The position numbers and the translations under genes were made by a program. From assembly GCF_002220365.1 (NCBI RefSeq), contig NZ_MTHB01000023.1, forward strand, positions 1-64,000: a stretch of DNA of 64,000 nucleotides, written 5' to 3'. Shown here in pieces: positions 44,694-53,458 of this stretch; positions within the stretch are counted from its first letter, which is position 1; every line of letters starts with the position of its first letter. The DNA is from Caballeronia sordidicola (GTDB lineage: Bacteria; Pseudomonadota; Gammaproteobacteria; Burkholderiales; Burkholderiaceae). The notes under the pieces were generated by a model. The model ran no database searches and was not told the origin of the DNA. It worked only from the letters and a program-made list of their open reading frames with translations.

Positions 44694-44921
44694 TCAGCGG
44701 CGTCGCATGAGGAAAGTGAACACCTTGTCGTGCGACGTCGATTCCACCAGCTCATTGCCCGTCTGCTTCGAAAACGCCGCAAAATCACGTTGCGAACCCG
44801 GATCGGTCGCCAGCACTTTCAATATCTGACCGCTCTGCATATCGGCCAGCGCCTTCTTCGCCCGCAGGATGGGCAGCGGGCACGTGAGCCCGCGCGCATC
44901 GACTTCCTTGTGCACTTCCAT
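44694..44921 (-). CDS. TusA/SirA-family sulfurtransferase
   Basis: 75 residues, the usual length. VDARGLTCPLPILRAKKAL carries the CPxP motif with the persulfide-accepting Cys. The rest follows the two-layer alpha/beta TusA fold. Members relay sulfur for tRNA thiolation or other sulfur-transfer steps. It is a single gene; the inositol dehydrogenase genes begin about 65 bp upstream on the same strand but are probably unrelated. Confidence 0.9.
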   Translation of the reverse strand: MEVHKEVDARGLTCPLPILRAKKALADMQSGQILKVLATDPGSQRDFAAFSKQTGNELVESTSHDKVFTFLMRRR

Positions 44922-44987
44922 CGAATTAAGCCTTGTTCGAACCCGCTTAGTGATCCCGCTAATGAGGATTCGATTTTACCCCAGTGC

Positions 44988-46007
44988 TTAAAGATTCACC
45001 GCCTGGCCTTTGGCCAGAGACTCCCGCATCGCAATCCCGATGCGTGTGGCCTCACGTGCGTCGTCGAGCGTCAAGCCCGTCGCGGGGCCTGCGCTCAGCG
45101 ACGCCACGAACACCTCCGCTTCGTTCAGGAACGCTTGCTCGAAGCGCTCGAAGAAGGTCGGGGTGCATTCGTTGCGGATGCCGCCGGCATCGTAGATCTC
45201 GACGCGATTCGCCCGCGGATTGTGCCCCACCGACAGCGCCCCACCCGTCCCGATCACTTCCGTCTGGGTATCGTGACCGTGGGCGCTGGTCCGCGATGCC
45301 TGGAACACCGCCAGCCGGCCGCCCTCGAATTCGCAGATGGCGACACCGTTATCGATATCGCCGCATTCCGCCAGCCCTTCGTGGATCGCGATCGTGCCGC
45401 TGGCGAATACACGTGTAACGCGCGGGTTACCCAACATCCAGCGCGCGAGATCAATGTCGTGGACACTGCAATCGAGGAACAAACCGCCCGATGTCGGCGC
45501 GAAACGGACGAAAAAACCATCGGGATCGTTTTTATCGACGGTTTGCGAACGGACCATGAATGGCCGGCCAATCGCACCTTGGCTGATCTTGTTGAAGGCA
45601 TCGCGATAACTTGCGTCGAAACGGCGCACGAAACCGATCATCACCTGAAGATGCGGAACCCGCGCGCTTTCTTCAATCACGCGATCACACTGCGCCAGAT
45701 CCAGCGACAACGGTTTTTCGCAGAACACATGCTTGCCCGCGCGCAACGCCGCGATGATCTGGTCAGCGTGCAGCGAAGTCGGCGTGACAAGCCAGACGGC
45801 ATCGAGCGATGGGTCTTTCAGCATCGACCCGTAGTCTTCGTAGAGCGTGAGTTCGGGCAGGTTGGCCGCCGCCCACTCGCGTTCCGCCGCGACCGGACTG
45901 CACGCTGCGGCGAGCGTCGCGCCCGGAACATGCCACGCCAGATTGCGTGCATGACGCTGACCGAGCCGCCCTAAACCGACAATCCCAATCCGCACGGGCG
46001 CTTTCAT
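44988..46007 (-). CDS. Gfo/Idh/MocA dehydrogenase, inositol-locus paralogue
   Basis: 339 residues. The NAD-binding motif is VRIGIVGLGRLGQRHARNL. EKP motif FCEKPLSLDLAQC. The C-terminal domain has GGLFLDCSVHDIDLARWMLG with the conserved Asp/His pair. It overlaps iolG by 4 nt (ATGA), so it is coupled to it. The iol setting suggests oxidation of another inositol isomer or interconversion of inososes. It is clearly different from IolG rather than a recent duplicate. Substrate assigned by context only. Confidence 0.85.
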   Translation of the reverse strand: MKAPVRIGIVGLGRLGQRHARNLAWHVPGATLAAACSPVAAEREWAAANLPELTLYEDYGSMLKDPSLDAVWLVTPTSLHADQIIAALRAGKHVFCEKPLSLDLAQCDRVIEESARVPHLQVMIGFVRRFDASYRDAFNKISQGAIGRPFMVRSQTVDKNDPDGFFVRFAPTSGGLFLDCSVHDIDLARWMLGNPRVTRVFASGTIAIHEGLAECGDIDNGVAICEFEGGRLAVFQASRTSAHGHDTQTEVIGTGGALSVGHNPRANRVEIYDAGGIRNECTPTFFERFEQAFLNEAEVFVASLSAGPATGLTLDDAREATRIGIAMRESLAKGQAVNL

Positions 46008-47002
46008 GCCGCCCCCAGCTTGATGATCGTTCCTTCACGCCAGGATCGCGTGGCCGCCTCGGCGAGTTCCAACGCCTTCAGGCCATCCGCGACCGTCGTA
46101 CGGACCGGCTTGCCTTCCTGGACAGCATCGAAGAAATGGGCGATTTCCAGCGCGTATGCCGCGCGATAACGCTCAAGGAAAAACGCTTCCGGCACATCGT
46201 TCGATACAGCGGTCTTGGAATACGCCGTGACCTCAGTGGGACGAACATTGCCGGCTTGCAGCATGCCTTGGCTGCCAAGCAGTTCGAAACGCTGGTCGTA
46301 TCCGTACGCCGCACGCCGCGTCGTATTGATCTGGCACAAGCGGCCACGTTTGGTGCGGATCGTGACCGCCGTTGAATCGACATCACCCGCCTGCCCAATC
46401 GCCGGGTCCGTCAGACAGCTTCCGGTTGCGTGCAGCGTGTCGGCTTCGTCGTCGAGCATCCAGCGGAAGATATCGAAGTCATGGATCAGCATGTCCTTGA
46501 AAATGCCGCCCGAATGCTTGATGTATTCCACCGGCGGCGCGCCCGGATCGCGGCTCGTGATCACCAGCATTTCCGGGTCCCCAATCTCACCCGCTTCCAC
46601 GCGTGCCTTCAATGCCGCAAAGGTCGGATCAAAGCGACGCTGAAAGCCGATCATGCAGACCACGCCGGCTTTCGCGACGGCATCGGCGCAAGCGCGTGCG
46701 CGCTCGAGCGTCAGATCAACCGGCTTCTCGCAGAACACATGCTTCTTTTGCGCCGCCGATTTCAGGATCAGGTCAGCGTGCGTGTCCGTGCTTGAACACA
46801 CGACAGTCGCGCCAATCGATGCATCGCCCAGTGCGCCTTCCACATCGGCGACTTGCGCGCCGTGGAGCGCAGCCAATGCCGCGGCGGCCTCTTTGTTTAC
46901 ATCCACAACGTACTTCAGGCGCACGCCCGGCTGCTTCGCCAGGTTCGCCGCGTGGATCTTGCCAATCCGTCCTGCTCCGAACACTGCCACATCAATCGTC
47001 AT
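46004..47002 (-). CDS. iolG: Inositol 2-dehydrogenase
   Basis: 332 residues. DVAVFGAGRIGKIHAANL binds NAD, and FCEKPVDLTLERA holds the EKP Lys. GGIFKDMLIHDFDIFRWML carries the catalytic Asp/His pair typical of inositol dehydrogenases. It oxidises myo-inositol at C2 to scyllo-inosose, the first step of the pathway. Its start overlaps the end of iolR by 11 nt and its end overlaps the next dehydrogenase, so the three form one leftward operon. Confidence 0.9.
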   Translation of the reverse strand: MTIDVAVFGAGRIGKIHAANLAKQPGVRLKYVVDVNKEAAAALAALHGAQVADVEGALGDASIGATVVCSSTDTHADLILKSAAQKKHVFCEKPVDLTLERARACADAVAKAGVVCMIGFQRRFDPTFAALKARVEAGEIGDPEMLVITSRDPGAPPVEYIKHSGGIFKDMLIHDFDIFRWMLDDEADTLHATGSCLTDPAIGQAGDVDSTAVTIRTKRGRLCQINTTRRAAYGYDQRFELLGSQGMLQAGNVRPTEVTAYSKTAVSNDVPEAFFLERYRAAYALEIAHFFDAVQEGKPVRTTVADGLKALELAEAATRSWREGTIIKLGAA

Positions 47003-47888
47003 AGCCGCCTGTCTCCCTTGATTCTTCTACGTTCAGTTCAAGCCGGTACGCAAGCGCGATAAACAGCGCCTGGCACAAGCAGATCGTGCTCGTGAGCGAA
47101 CGGAACGCGAACGCGCTGCCTTCCTTCACGAACAAATGCGCGCTCGCGTGACGCGCGAGCGGCGAAAGCTGGCCATCGGTGATCACCAGCGTCTTGGCGC
47201 CGTGATGCTGCGCCGCGCGCACGCAATACTGCGTCTCCTTGCCGTACGGCGCGAAGCTGATCGCGACCACCACATCGCCCTTCTTCACGCTGCGGATCTG
47301 CTCGCGATACATGCCGCCGAAACCGGATACCAAGTGCACGCGTTTGGCCGTGTGCTGCAGCGCGTAGACGATATAACTCGCCACCGGAAACGAGCGCCGC
47401 ACGCCGACCACGTAGATGTTCTCGGCCTGTTCCAGCATCTTCACCGCGGCTTCGAACTGGACGTCGTCGAGACCGGCTTCGAGCTCTTCCAGCCCGCTGC
47501 GGCTCGCCGCGATAAATTCGCGCGCCACCGATCCGCCCGACAACTTGCCCGGCTTTTCATCGATCAGTTTCCGGATCCGCTGCTGATAGCTCTGCGCGGA
47601 ACCGTTCTGGCCCGTGTAGGCCTGCTTGAAGATTGCCTGGAGGTCGGAGAAGCCCGAGAAGCCGAAGCGCTGCGCGAAGCGCACGACGGCCGAGGGATGC
47701 ACGCCGCACGCGCTCGCGATGTCGCCGGTCCGATCCATCATCACGTTGCTGCGATGCTGTTCAATGTAAGTCGCCACGCTTTTAAGCTGGCGCGGCAATG
47801 CGTCGTAGGCCTCGGCGATCCGCTGCATCAGTTCGTCAACTGTGGGGACCTCCGTCGTCTCCTGGGGGTCTTGCGTGTCTTCCTGCAT
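46992..47888 (-). CDS. iolR: RpiR-family regulator of inositol genes
   Basis: 298 residues from the ATG at 47888; an upstream in-frame start at 47948 would run through the operator and is unlikely. The N-terminal RpiR helix-turn-helix (TGDIASACGVHPSAVVRFAQRFGFSGFSDLQ) is followed by a SIS sugar-phosphate-binding domain (about 130-270; IYVVGVRRSFPVASYIVYAL, GDVVVAISFAPYGKETQ). RpiR-type IolR proteins in proteobacteria repress iol genes and release on binding a pathway intermediate. The divergent gap carries its expected GGAA-N6-TTCC site. Confidence 0.9.
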   Translation of the reverse strand: MQEDTQDPQETTEVPTVDELMQRIAEAYDALPRQLKSVATYIEQHRSNVMMDRTGDIASACGVHPSAVVRFAQRFGFSGFSDLQAIFKQAYTGQNGSAQSYQQRIRKLIDEKPGKLSGGSVAREFIAASRSGLEELEAGLDDVQFEAAVKMLEQAENIYVVGVRRSFPVASYIVYALQHTAKRVHLVSGFGGMYREQIRSVKKGDVVVAISFAPYGKETQYCVRAAQHHGAKTLVITDGQLSPLARHASAHLFVKEGSAFAFRSLTSTICLCQALFIALAYRLELNVEESRETGGYDD

Positions 47889-47949
47889 GTCGTGCTCGTG
47901 GTGTGTTCTGTATTCGATGCAGCCGATTATAGATACCTGATCGAACAAA

Positions 47950-47965
47950 TGGAATTATTTTTCCA
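47950..47965. promoter_or_regulatory. IolR operator, TGGAA-N6-TTCCA
   Basis: A perfect inverted repeat TGGAATTATTTTTCCA in the iolR/ABC divergent gap. It matches the GGAA-N6-TTCC pattern reported for RpiR-type IolR in alphaproteobacteria. TCGAAC (47941) and GTTCGA (47968) flank it, extending a partial dyad. It lies 25 bp upstream of the rightward -35 element. Confidence 0.75.
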
Positions 47966-47989
47966 AAGTTCGAATAGTTAAACTTCCTA

Positions 47990-48018
47990 TTGCAGAGCGA
48001 CGAAACTTGTCCTAATCT
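47990..48018 (+). promoter_or_regulatory. Sigma-70-like promoter of the inositol importer operon
   Basis: TTGCAG (47990-47995), a 17-bp spacer, then TAATCT (48013-48018). Placed right after the IolR operator and about 80 bp before the binding-protein gene. Confidence 0.6.
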
Positions 48019-48100
48019 TGGTCCTGAGCAAGGGGCGTTACGCGCTGAACGCAAGACGCCGGATGCTCATTCAGAACAACAACCGTGATAGGTGGAGACA

Positions 48101-49153
48101 ATGAGACTTTGCAATCGCCGAGGCGCCCTGCGCGCGCTCGCGGCTGCCGCTGCGTTGTGCGGCGCAGCAGCACTGAGCAGTCAGGCAGCGCACGCTGCTC
48201 CCGACGGCCATTTCGTTTTGATCAGCCACGCGCCGGACTCGGACTCGTGGTGGAACACGATCAAGAACGCCATCAAACAGGCGGACGAAGACTTCAATGT
48301 CCAGACGGATTACCGCAATCCGCCGAACGGCGATATTGCCGATATGGCGCGATTGATCGAACAGGCAGCAGCACGCAACTATGACGGCGTGATCGTCACC
48401 ATTGCCGACTTCGACGTGCTGAAGGGTTCAATCTCCAAGGTCACGGCGAAGCACATTCCGCTCATCACGATCAACTCCGGCACCGAGGAGCAAAGCGCGC
48501 AGCTCGGCGCGATCATGCACGTCGGCCAGCCTGAATATACGGCCGGTAAAGCGGCGGGCGAGAAGGCGAAAGCTGCTGGCATCAAGTCGTTCCTGTGCGT
48601 GAACCACTACGCGACCAATCCGGCTTCATTCGAACGTTGCCGCGGTTTCGCCGAGGCGCTTGGCGTCGATTTCAAGTCGTCCACGCTGGACGCAGGCCAG
48701 GATCCGACCACGGTGCAATCCAAGGTGAGCGCGTATCTGCGTAATCACCCGGATACCCAGGCCGTGCTCGCCCTCGGCCCGCTGTCGGCGGACCCGACCA
48801 TCAAGGCGCTCAAGCAGATGGGCGTGGCGGGCAAGCTCTGGTTCGCGACGTTTGACTTCGACACCGACATCGCGAAGGCAATCCAGGATGGCACGATCCA
48901 GTTCGCCATCGACCAGCAGCCCTACTTGCAGGGTTATATCCCGGTCGCGGTGCTGGCTATCGTGAAGAAGGATCACACCACCGATCCGGTCAAGATTCGC
49001 CAGGCCCTCGAAGCGAATCCGAAGTTCCAGGCGCGGCTTGCCACCTACGGGCTCGCTCCGTCCTATGGGCCGCGCAATATCGGCTCAGGCCCGGGCTTTA
49101 TCACCAAGGAAAACGTCGACAAGGTCCTCAAGTACGCAGGACAGTACCGCTAA
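48101..49153 (+). CDS. Periplasmic sugar/inositol-binding protein of ABC importer
   Basis: 350 residues from the ATG at 48101 (GGTGGAG just upstream). An N-terminal signal peptide of about 33 residues ends near AAHA. The mature part is a peripla_BP_4/RbsB-like fold (HFVLISHAPDSDSWWNTIKNAIKQADEDF, GVIVTIADFD, GPRNIGSGPGFI). It is the first gene of the rightward iol operon, so myo-inositol or an isomer is the likely ligand. The next gene is 200 bp away, a gap often used for a stabilising hairpin that lets the binding protein be made in excess. Confidence 0.88.
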   Translation: MRLCNRRGALRALAAAAALCGAAALSSQAAHAAPDGHFVLISHAPDSDSWWNTIKNAIKQADEDFNVQTDYRNPPNGDIADMARLIEQAAARNYDGVIVTIADFDVLKGSISKVTAKHIPLITINSGTEEQSAQLGAIMHVGQPEYTAGKAAGEKAKAAGIKSFLCVNHYATNPASFERCRGFAEALGVDFKSSTLDAGQDPTTVQSKVSAYLRNHPDTQAVLALGPLSADPTIKALKQMGVAGKLWFATFDFDTDIAKAIQDGTIQFAIDQQPYLQGYIPVAVLAIVKKDHTTDPVKIRQALEANPKFQARLATYGLAPSYGPRNIGSGPGFITKENVDKVLKYAGQYR

Positions 49154-49353
49154 ACCCGATGGCGGCGCGGCCAGCTTGAATCCAGGCATGAACTCAAGCA
49201 TGACCTGAGCACTGCGCCGCCATCTTCGAAGCATGTGCAGGCACTGCAGCTTTTCATCACGTCATCCGCACCATTCACCTGTATCGCTCGCGCATCAGCA
49301 TGTTCGCCCCGTGAACCAACGCCGCATCGCGAATGAAAGACGAAGGAGACATC

Positions 49354-50535
49354 ATGGGCGTAGCCGGAAAACCTATTCTCTCTGGACATCGCAAGCCGTC
49401 TGACGACGTCGCGACATCCACCTCATCTACCGTTACCGCCGCGGCCTCCGCCGACGAGCGTATCCGCCGCGAATCCCGCTTCGGGCACATCCTGAATCGT
49501 CCGGAATTCGCAGCGATCTCCGGAGCCGTACTGGTCTTCGTCGTGTTCGGGATCGCCGCCGGCGGCTCGGGCATGTTCAATCTCGACGGCATCATGAACT
49601 GGTCGCAGGTGTCCGCTTACCTGGGCATCCTCGCCGTCGGCGCCTGCCTGTTGATGATTGCGGGCGAGTTCGACCTCTCGATCGGCTCCATGATCGGTTT
49701 CGCCGGGATGATGGTCGCCATTCCCACCGTGTATTTTCACTGGCCGATCTGGCTCGCGATCATTTTCGCCTTCGCGGGCTGCATGCTGCTCGGCGCGCTG
49801 AACGGCTATATCGTCATGCGCACGCGGCTGCCGTCGTTCATCGTCACGCTGGCCTTCCTGTTTATCCTGCGCGGCCTGACGCTCGCTCTGTCGATCATGT
49901 TCGCCGACCGGACGATCGTTTCAGGCGTAGGCGACATTGCCGCGAAAGACTGGTTTGCCAACACTCTTTTCCATGGTGTCGCCCTCCGCGATCTATTCGT
50001 GTGGCTCGGGCACATAGGAATCCTGAAGATGCTCGACAACGGCCAACCGCTCGTACCGGGCATTCCGAAAGTCATCCTCTGGTGGGTCGTGCTCGCCGCC
50101 ATTGGGGCGTTCGTCCTCGCGAAGACCCGTTTCGGCAACTGGATTTTTGCGGCCGGCGGCGACGCGGTCGCGGCCAAGAATGTCGGCGTGCCGGTGCGGC
50201 GCGTGAAGATCTCGCTTTTTGTGCTGACCGCATTCTGTGCGTGTCTGTTTGCCGTGCTGCAGGTGTGCGACATCGGTTCGGCCGCGGCAGACCGGGGCCT
50301 CGAAAAGGAATTCGAGGCGATCATCGCCGCGGTGATTGGCGGGACCTTGCTGACCGGCGGCTACGGCTCGGTGGTCGGCGCATGTTTCGGCGCGCTCATC
50401 TTCGGCGTGGTCCAGATCGGCATTGGTTACACCAGCGTGCCCTCTGACTGGTTCCGCGTGTTCCTCGGCATGATGCTGCTGATCGCCGTACTGTTCAATC
50501 ACTACGTGCGCCGCCGCGTGTCTCAAGCTCAATAG
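49354..50535 (+). CDS. ABC sugar/inositol permease (CUT2 family)
   Basis: 393 residues from the ATG at 49354, preceded by GAAGGAG. About ten membrane segments. The CUT2 permease hallmark is present: FDLSIGSMIGFAGMMVA and ALNGYIVMRTRLPSFIVTLAFLFILRGL. The C-terminal LLTGGYGSVVGACFGALIFGVVQIG is also typical. The Ser/Thr-rich N-terminal 45 residues are cytoplasmic. It works with the neighbouring binding protein and ATPase to import inositol. Confidence 0.9.
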   Translation: MGVAGKPILSGHRKPSDDVATSTSSTVTAAASADERIRRESRFGHILNRPEFAAISGAVLVFVVFGIAAGGSGMFNLDGIMNWSQVSAYLGILAVGACLLMIAGEFDLSIGSMIGFAGMMVAIPTVYFHWPIWLAIIFAFAGCMLLGALNGYIVMRTRLPSFIVTLAFLFILRGLTLALSIMFADRTIVSGVGDIAAKDWFANTLFHGVALRDLFVWLGHIGILKMLDNGQPLVPGIPKVILWWVVLAAIGAFVLAKTRFGNWIFAAGGDAVAAKNVGVPVRRVKISLFVLTAFCACLFAVLQVCDIGSAAADRGLEKEFEAIIAAVIGGTLLTGGYGSVVGACFGALIFGVVQIGIGYTSVPSDWFRVFLGMMLLIAVLFNHYVRRRVSQAQ

Positions 50536-50592
50536 ACAAGCTCAATGAACGGGCTTGATAAACAGGCTCAATAAGGTCAAGGAGAACAAACC

Positions 50593-51411
50593 ATGTCCGA
50601 TCCCATCCGGAGCGCACCGCCCGCGCCCGACGACACCATCCTCGCGCTGGAAAACGTCAGCAAGTTTTTCGGCAAGGTGATCGCGCTGAACGGCGTCACG
50701 CTGCGCCTGAAACGCGGCGAAGTGCATTGCCTGCTTGGCGACAACGGCGCCGGCAAGTCGACCTTGATCAAGACGCTGGCGGGCGTCCATACGCCCTCTT
50801 CCGGCGAGTATCTCGTCGATGGAAAACCGGTCCGCTTCGGCTCACCGAAAGAGGCGCTCGATCTCGGTATTGCAACGGTCTATCAGGACCTCGCGCTCGT
50901 ACCGCTGCTGTCGGTGGCACGTAACTTCTTCATGGGACGCGAGCCGCAGAAAAAGCGCTTCGGCTTTATCAACGTGATGGACCTGGACCTCGCGGCAGAA
51001 ACATCGCGCGCGCGGCTCTCCGAAATGGGTATCAACGTGCGGGACGCGCATCAGCCTATTGGCACGATGTCGGGCGGTGAAAAGCAGTGTCTCGCCATTG
51101 CACGGGCAATCCACTTCGGCGCGCGTGTTCTGATCCTCGATGAACCCACTGCAGCGCTAGGCGTGAAGCAGAGCTTCAACGTGCTGAAGTTGATCCACAC
51201 GGCGCGCGCGAAAGGCATCTCCGTGATCTTCATTACGCACAACGTACACCACGCGTATCCCATCGGGGATTCGTTCACGCTGCTCAATCGCGGCAAGTCG
51301 ATGGGCACGTTCACGAAAGACACGATCACCAAGAACGAAGTACTCGACATGATGGCGGGCGGCGCCGAAATGCAGGAAATGATGAACGAACTCGAGGGCG
51401 CTCCAGCTTGA
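50593..51411 (+). CDS. ABC sugar/inositol ATPase, single nucleotide-binding domain
   Basis: 272 residues. Walker [11 protein letters not shown]-loop [10 protein letters not shown], signature MSGGEKQ, Walker [12 protein letters not shown] and switch His ITHNVHH are all intact. Most CUT2 ATPases (RbsA, IatA) are tandem proteins of about 500 residues. This one has a single domain, as in fructose-type Frc importers, so it must work as a homodimer. The order binding protein, permease, ATPase also matches Frc systems. AAGGAG precedes the ATG. Confidence 0.9.
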   Translation: MSDPIRSAPPAPDDTILALENVSKFFGKVIALNGVTLRLKRGEVHCLLGDNGAGKSTLIKTLAGVHTPSSGEYLVDGKPVRFGSPKEALDLGIATVYQDLALVPLLSVARNFFMGREPQKKRFGFINVMDLDLAAETSRARLSEMGINVRDAHQPIGTMSGGEKQCLAIARAIHFGARVLILDEPTAALGVKQSFNVLKLIHTARAKGISVIFITHNVHHAYPIGDSFTLLNRGKSMGTFTKDTITKNEVLDMMAGGAEMQEMMNELEGAPA

Positions 51412-51463
51412 GCCAGCACGCGCAACCGCTGCATTCGTCGTCATCTACAGAACAGGATTGAAC

Positions 51464-53458
51464 ATGGCATTGCAATCACCAACCGGATCGCGCTTCGCAA
51501 CCGGACGAACCCGCGACATCGTGTGCCTCGGGCGGCTCGCGGTCGATCTCTACGCGCAACAAGTCGGCGCACGGCTCGAGGACGTGTCGAGCTTCGCGAA
51601 ATATCTCGGCGGCTCGTCGGCGAATATTGCGTTCGGGTGCGCGAGGCTCGGCCTCAAATCCGCGATGCTTTCGCGCGTCGGCAACGACCACATGGGCCGC
51701 TTTCTCACCGAGACGCTCGAACGCGAAGGCTGCGATACCAGCCACGTGCGGATCGATCACGCTCGGCTGACGGGTCTGGTCCTACTGGGCATAGAAGACC
51801 GCGATACGTTCCCGCTCGTGTTTTATCGCGATGACTGCGCGGACATGGCCGTCGATGAAAACGACTTCGACGAGGCGTTCATCGCTTCATCGAAGGCACT
51901 GCTGATTACGGGCACGCATTTCTCCACCGATCAGGTCAACCGCACGAGCCGCCGTGCGCTCGATTACGCGCGCCGCAACCAGGTCCGCACGGTGCTCGAT
52001 ATCGATTACCGGCCAGTACTTTGGGGGCTGACCGGCAAAGCCGATGGCGAGACCCGGTTCATCGCGAACGAGGGGGTGACCGCTCACCTGCAAAGCATCT
52101 TGCCGTTGATGGATCTCGTGATCGGCACGGAAGAGGAGTTCCGGATTGCAGGCGGCAAGGACACGATGATCGACGCACTCGCGGCCGTTCGCGCCGTGAC
52201 GGATGCGATGCTCGTGGTCAAGCGCGGACCGATGGGCTGCTCGATTATCGACGGTGCCGTGCCGGTTTCCATCGACGATGCGCCGGTTTATCGCGGCGTT
52301 GAAGTGGAGGTGCTGAATGTGCTCGGCGCGGGCGATGCCTTTGCGTCCGGCTTTCTCGCCGGGTGGCTGAGAGACGAATCGCTGGAAGTCTGTGCGCGCA
52401 CTGCGAATGCATGCGGTGGGCTGGTTGTATCGCGTCATGGTTGCGCGCCCGCCATGCCGACGCCCGCCGAACTCACCTATTTCCTCGATGCCGCGCGTGC
52501 CGATCCTGCCCGCATGCGCAGGCCCGATCGCGATGCAACGCTCGCGCGTCTGCATCGTGTCACGCCAGCTCGTAAAACGTGGGACGAAGTGCTCGGTTTT
52601 GCCTTCGATCACCGCAACCAGTTCTTCGATCTCGCGCAGCAAACCGGCGCGGATGAGGCTCGGATTGCAGTCCTCAAGGCCTTGTTCGTGGAAGCCGTGG
52701 CTCAGACGGAAAAGGAGCGCGGCCTAACGGGACGCATCGGCGTTCTGATCGACGACCGCTACGGCCAGGATGCGTTGAACGCAGCAACGGGTCGTGGCTG
52801 GTGGATCGGCCGCCCGGTGGAATTGCCCGGCTCGATGCCGTTGATCTTCGATCATGGCCGGTCGATCGGCACGACGCTGATCGAGTGGCCGCGCGAGCAT
52901 GTCGCGAAATGCCTGGTTCACTATCATCCTGATCATCCGCACGATCTTCGCCTGGAACAGGAAGCGCAGATTCGCGCCCTCTACGACGCGGTTCAGGCTA
53001 GCGGACACGAGTTATTGCTCGAAATCATTGTGCCGAAGAACGGTCCACCGATCGAGGAAGATACCGCTTTGCGCTCGCTGAAACGCCTTTACAACCTTGG
53101 CATCTATCCCGAGTGGTGGAAGCTCGAACCCATGAGCGCAGCGCAGTGGCAAGCGGTCGATGCGCTGATTGCCGAGCGTGATCCGGCGTGCCGGGGTGTA
53201 GTGCTGCTGGGCTTATCGGCGGCTGTCGATCAATTGTCCGAAGGCTTTAAGCAGGCGGCGTTGGCGAAGACATGTCGTGGATTCACCGTCGGCAGGACGA
53301 TCTTTCACGAGCCGAGTCACGCTTGGCTGGCGGGTTCCATCGACGACGCCGAACTCATCACGCGGGTTCGTCGAACATTCGAAACGCTGATCGATGCATG
53401 GCGCGCAGCACGGACAAAGAACGCCACGCAAGCGCTTACGCAGGAGCAGGCAGCATGA
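51464..53458 (+). CDS. iolC: 5-dehydro-2-deoxygluconokinase fused to DUF2090 aldolase-like domain
   Basis: 664 residues from the ATG at 51464 (AGGA 6 nt before). Residues about 17-335 are a PfkB kinase (DIVCLGRLAVDLYAQQVG, YLGGSSANIAFG and the active-site NVLGAGDAFASGFLAGWL). Residues about 345-650 are DUF2090, a TIM-barrel relative of class I-type aldolases (WDEVLGFAFDHRNQFFDLA, ILEIIVPK-like and LGIYPEWWKLEPM). The kinase makes 5-dehydro-2-deoxygluconate 6-phosphate. The second domain probably does the IolJ aldol cleavage, since no separate iolJ is present. ATGA overlap with iolD. Confidence 0.92.
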   Translation: MALQSPTGSRFATGRTRDIVCLGRLAVDLYAQQVGARLEDVSSFAKYLGGSSANIAFGCARLGLKSAMLSRVGNDHMGRFLTETLEREGCDTSHVRIDHARLTGLVLLGIEDRDTFPLVFYRDDCADMAVDENDFDEAFIASSKALLITGTHFSTDQVNRTSRRALDYARRNQVRTVLDIDYRPVLWGLTGKADGETRFIANEGVTAHLQSILPLMDLVIGTEEEFRIAGGKDTMIDALAAVRAVTDAMLVVKRGPMGCSIIDGAVPVSIDDAPVYRGVEVEVLNVLGAGDAFASGFLAGWLRDESLEVCARTANACGGLVVSRHGCAPAMPTPAELTYFLDAARADPARMRRPDRDATLARLHRVTPARKTWDEVLGFAFDHRNQFFDLAQQTGADEARIAVLKALFVEAVAQTEKERGLTGRIGVLIDDRYGQDALNAATGRGWWIGRPVELPGSMPLIFDHGRSIGTTLIEWPREHVAKCLVHYHPDHPHDLRLEQEAQIRALYDAVQASGHELLLEIIVPKNGPPIEEDTALRSLKRLYNLGIYPEWWKLEPMSAAQWQAVDALIAERDPACRGVVLLGLSAAVDQLSEGFKQAALAKTCRGFTVGRTIFHEPSHAWLAGSIDDAELITRVRRTFETLIDAWRAARTKNATQALTQEQAA

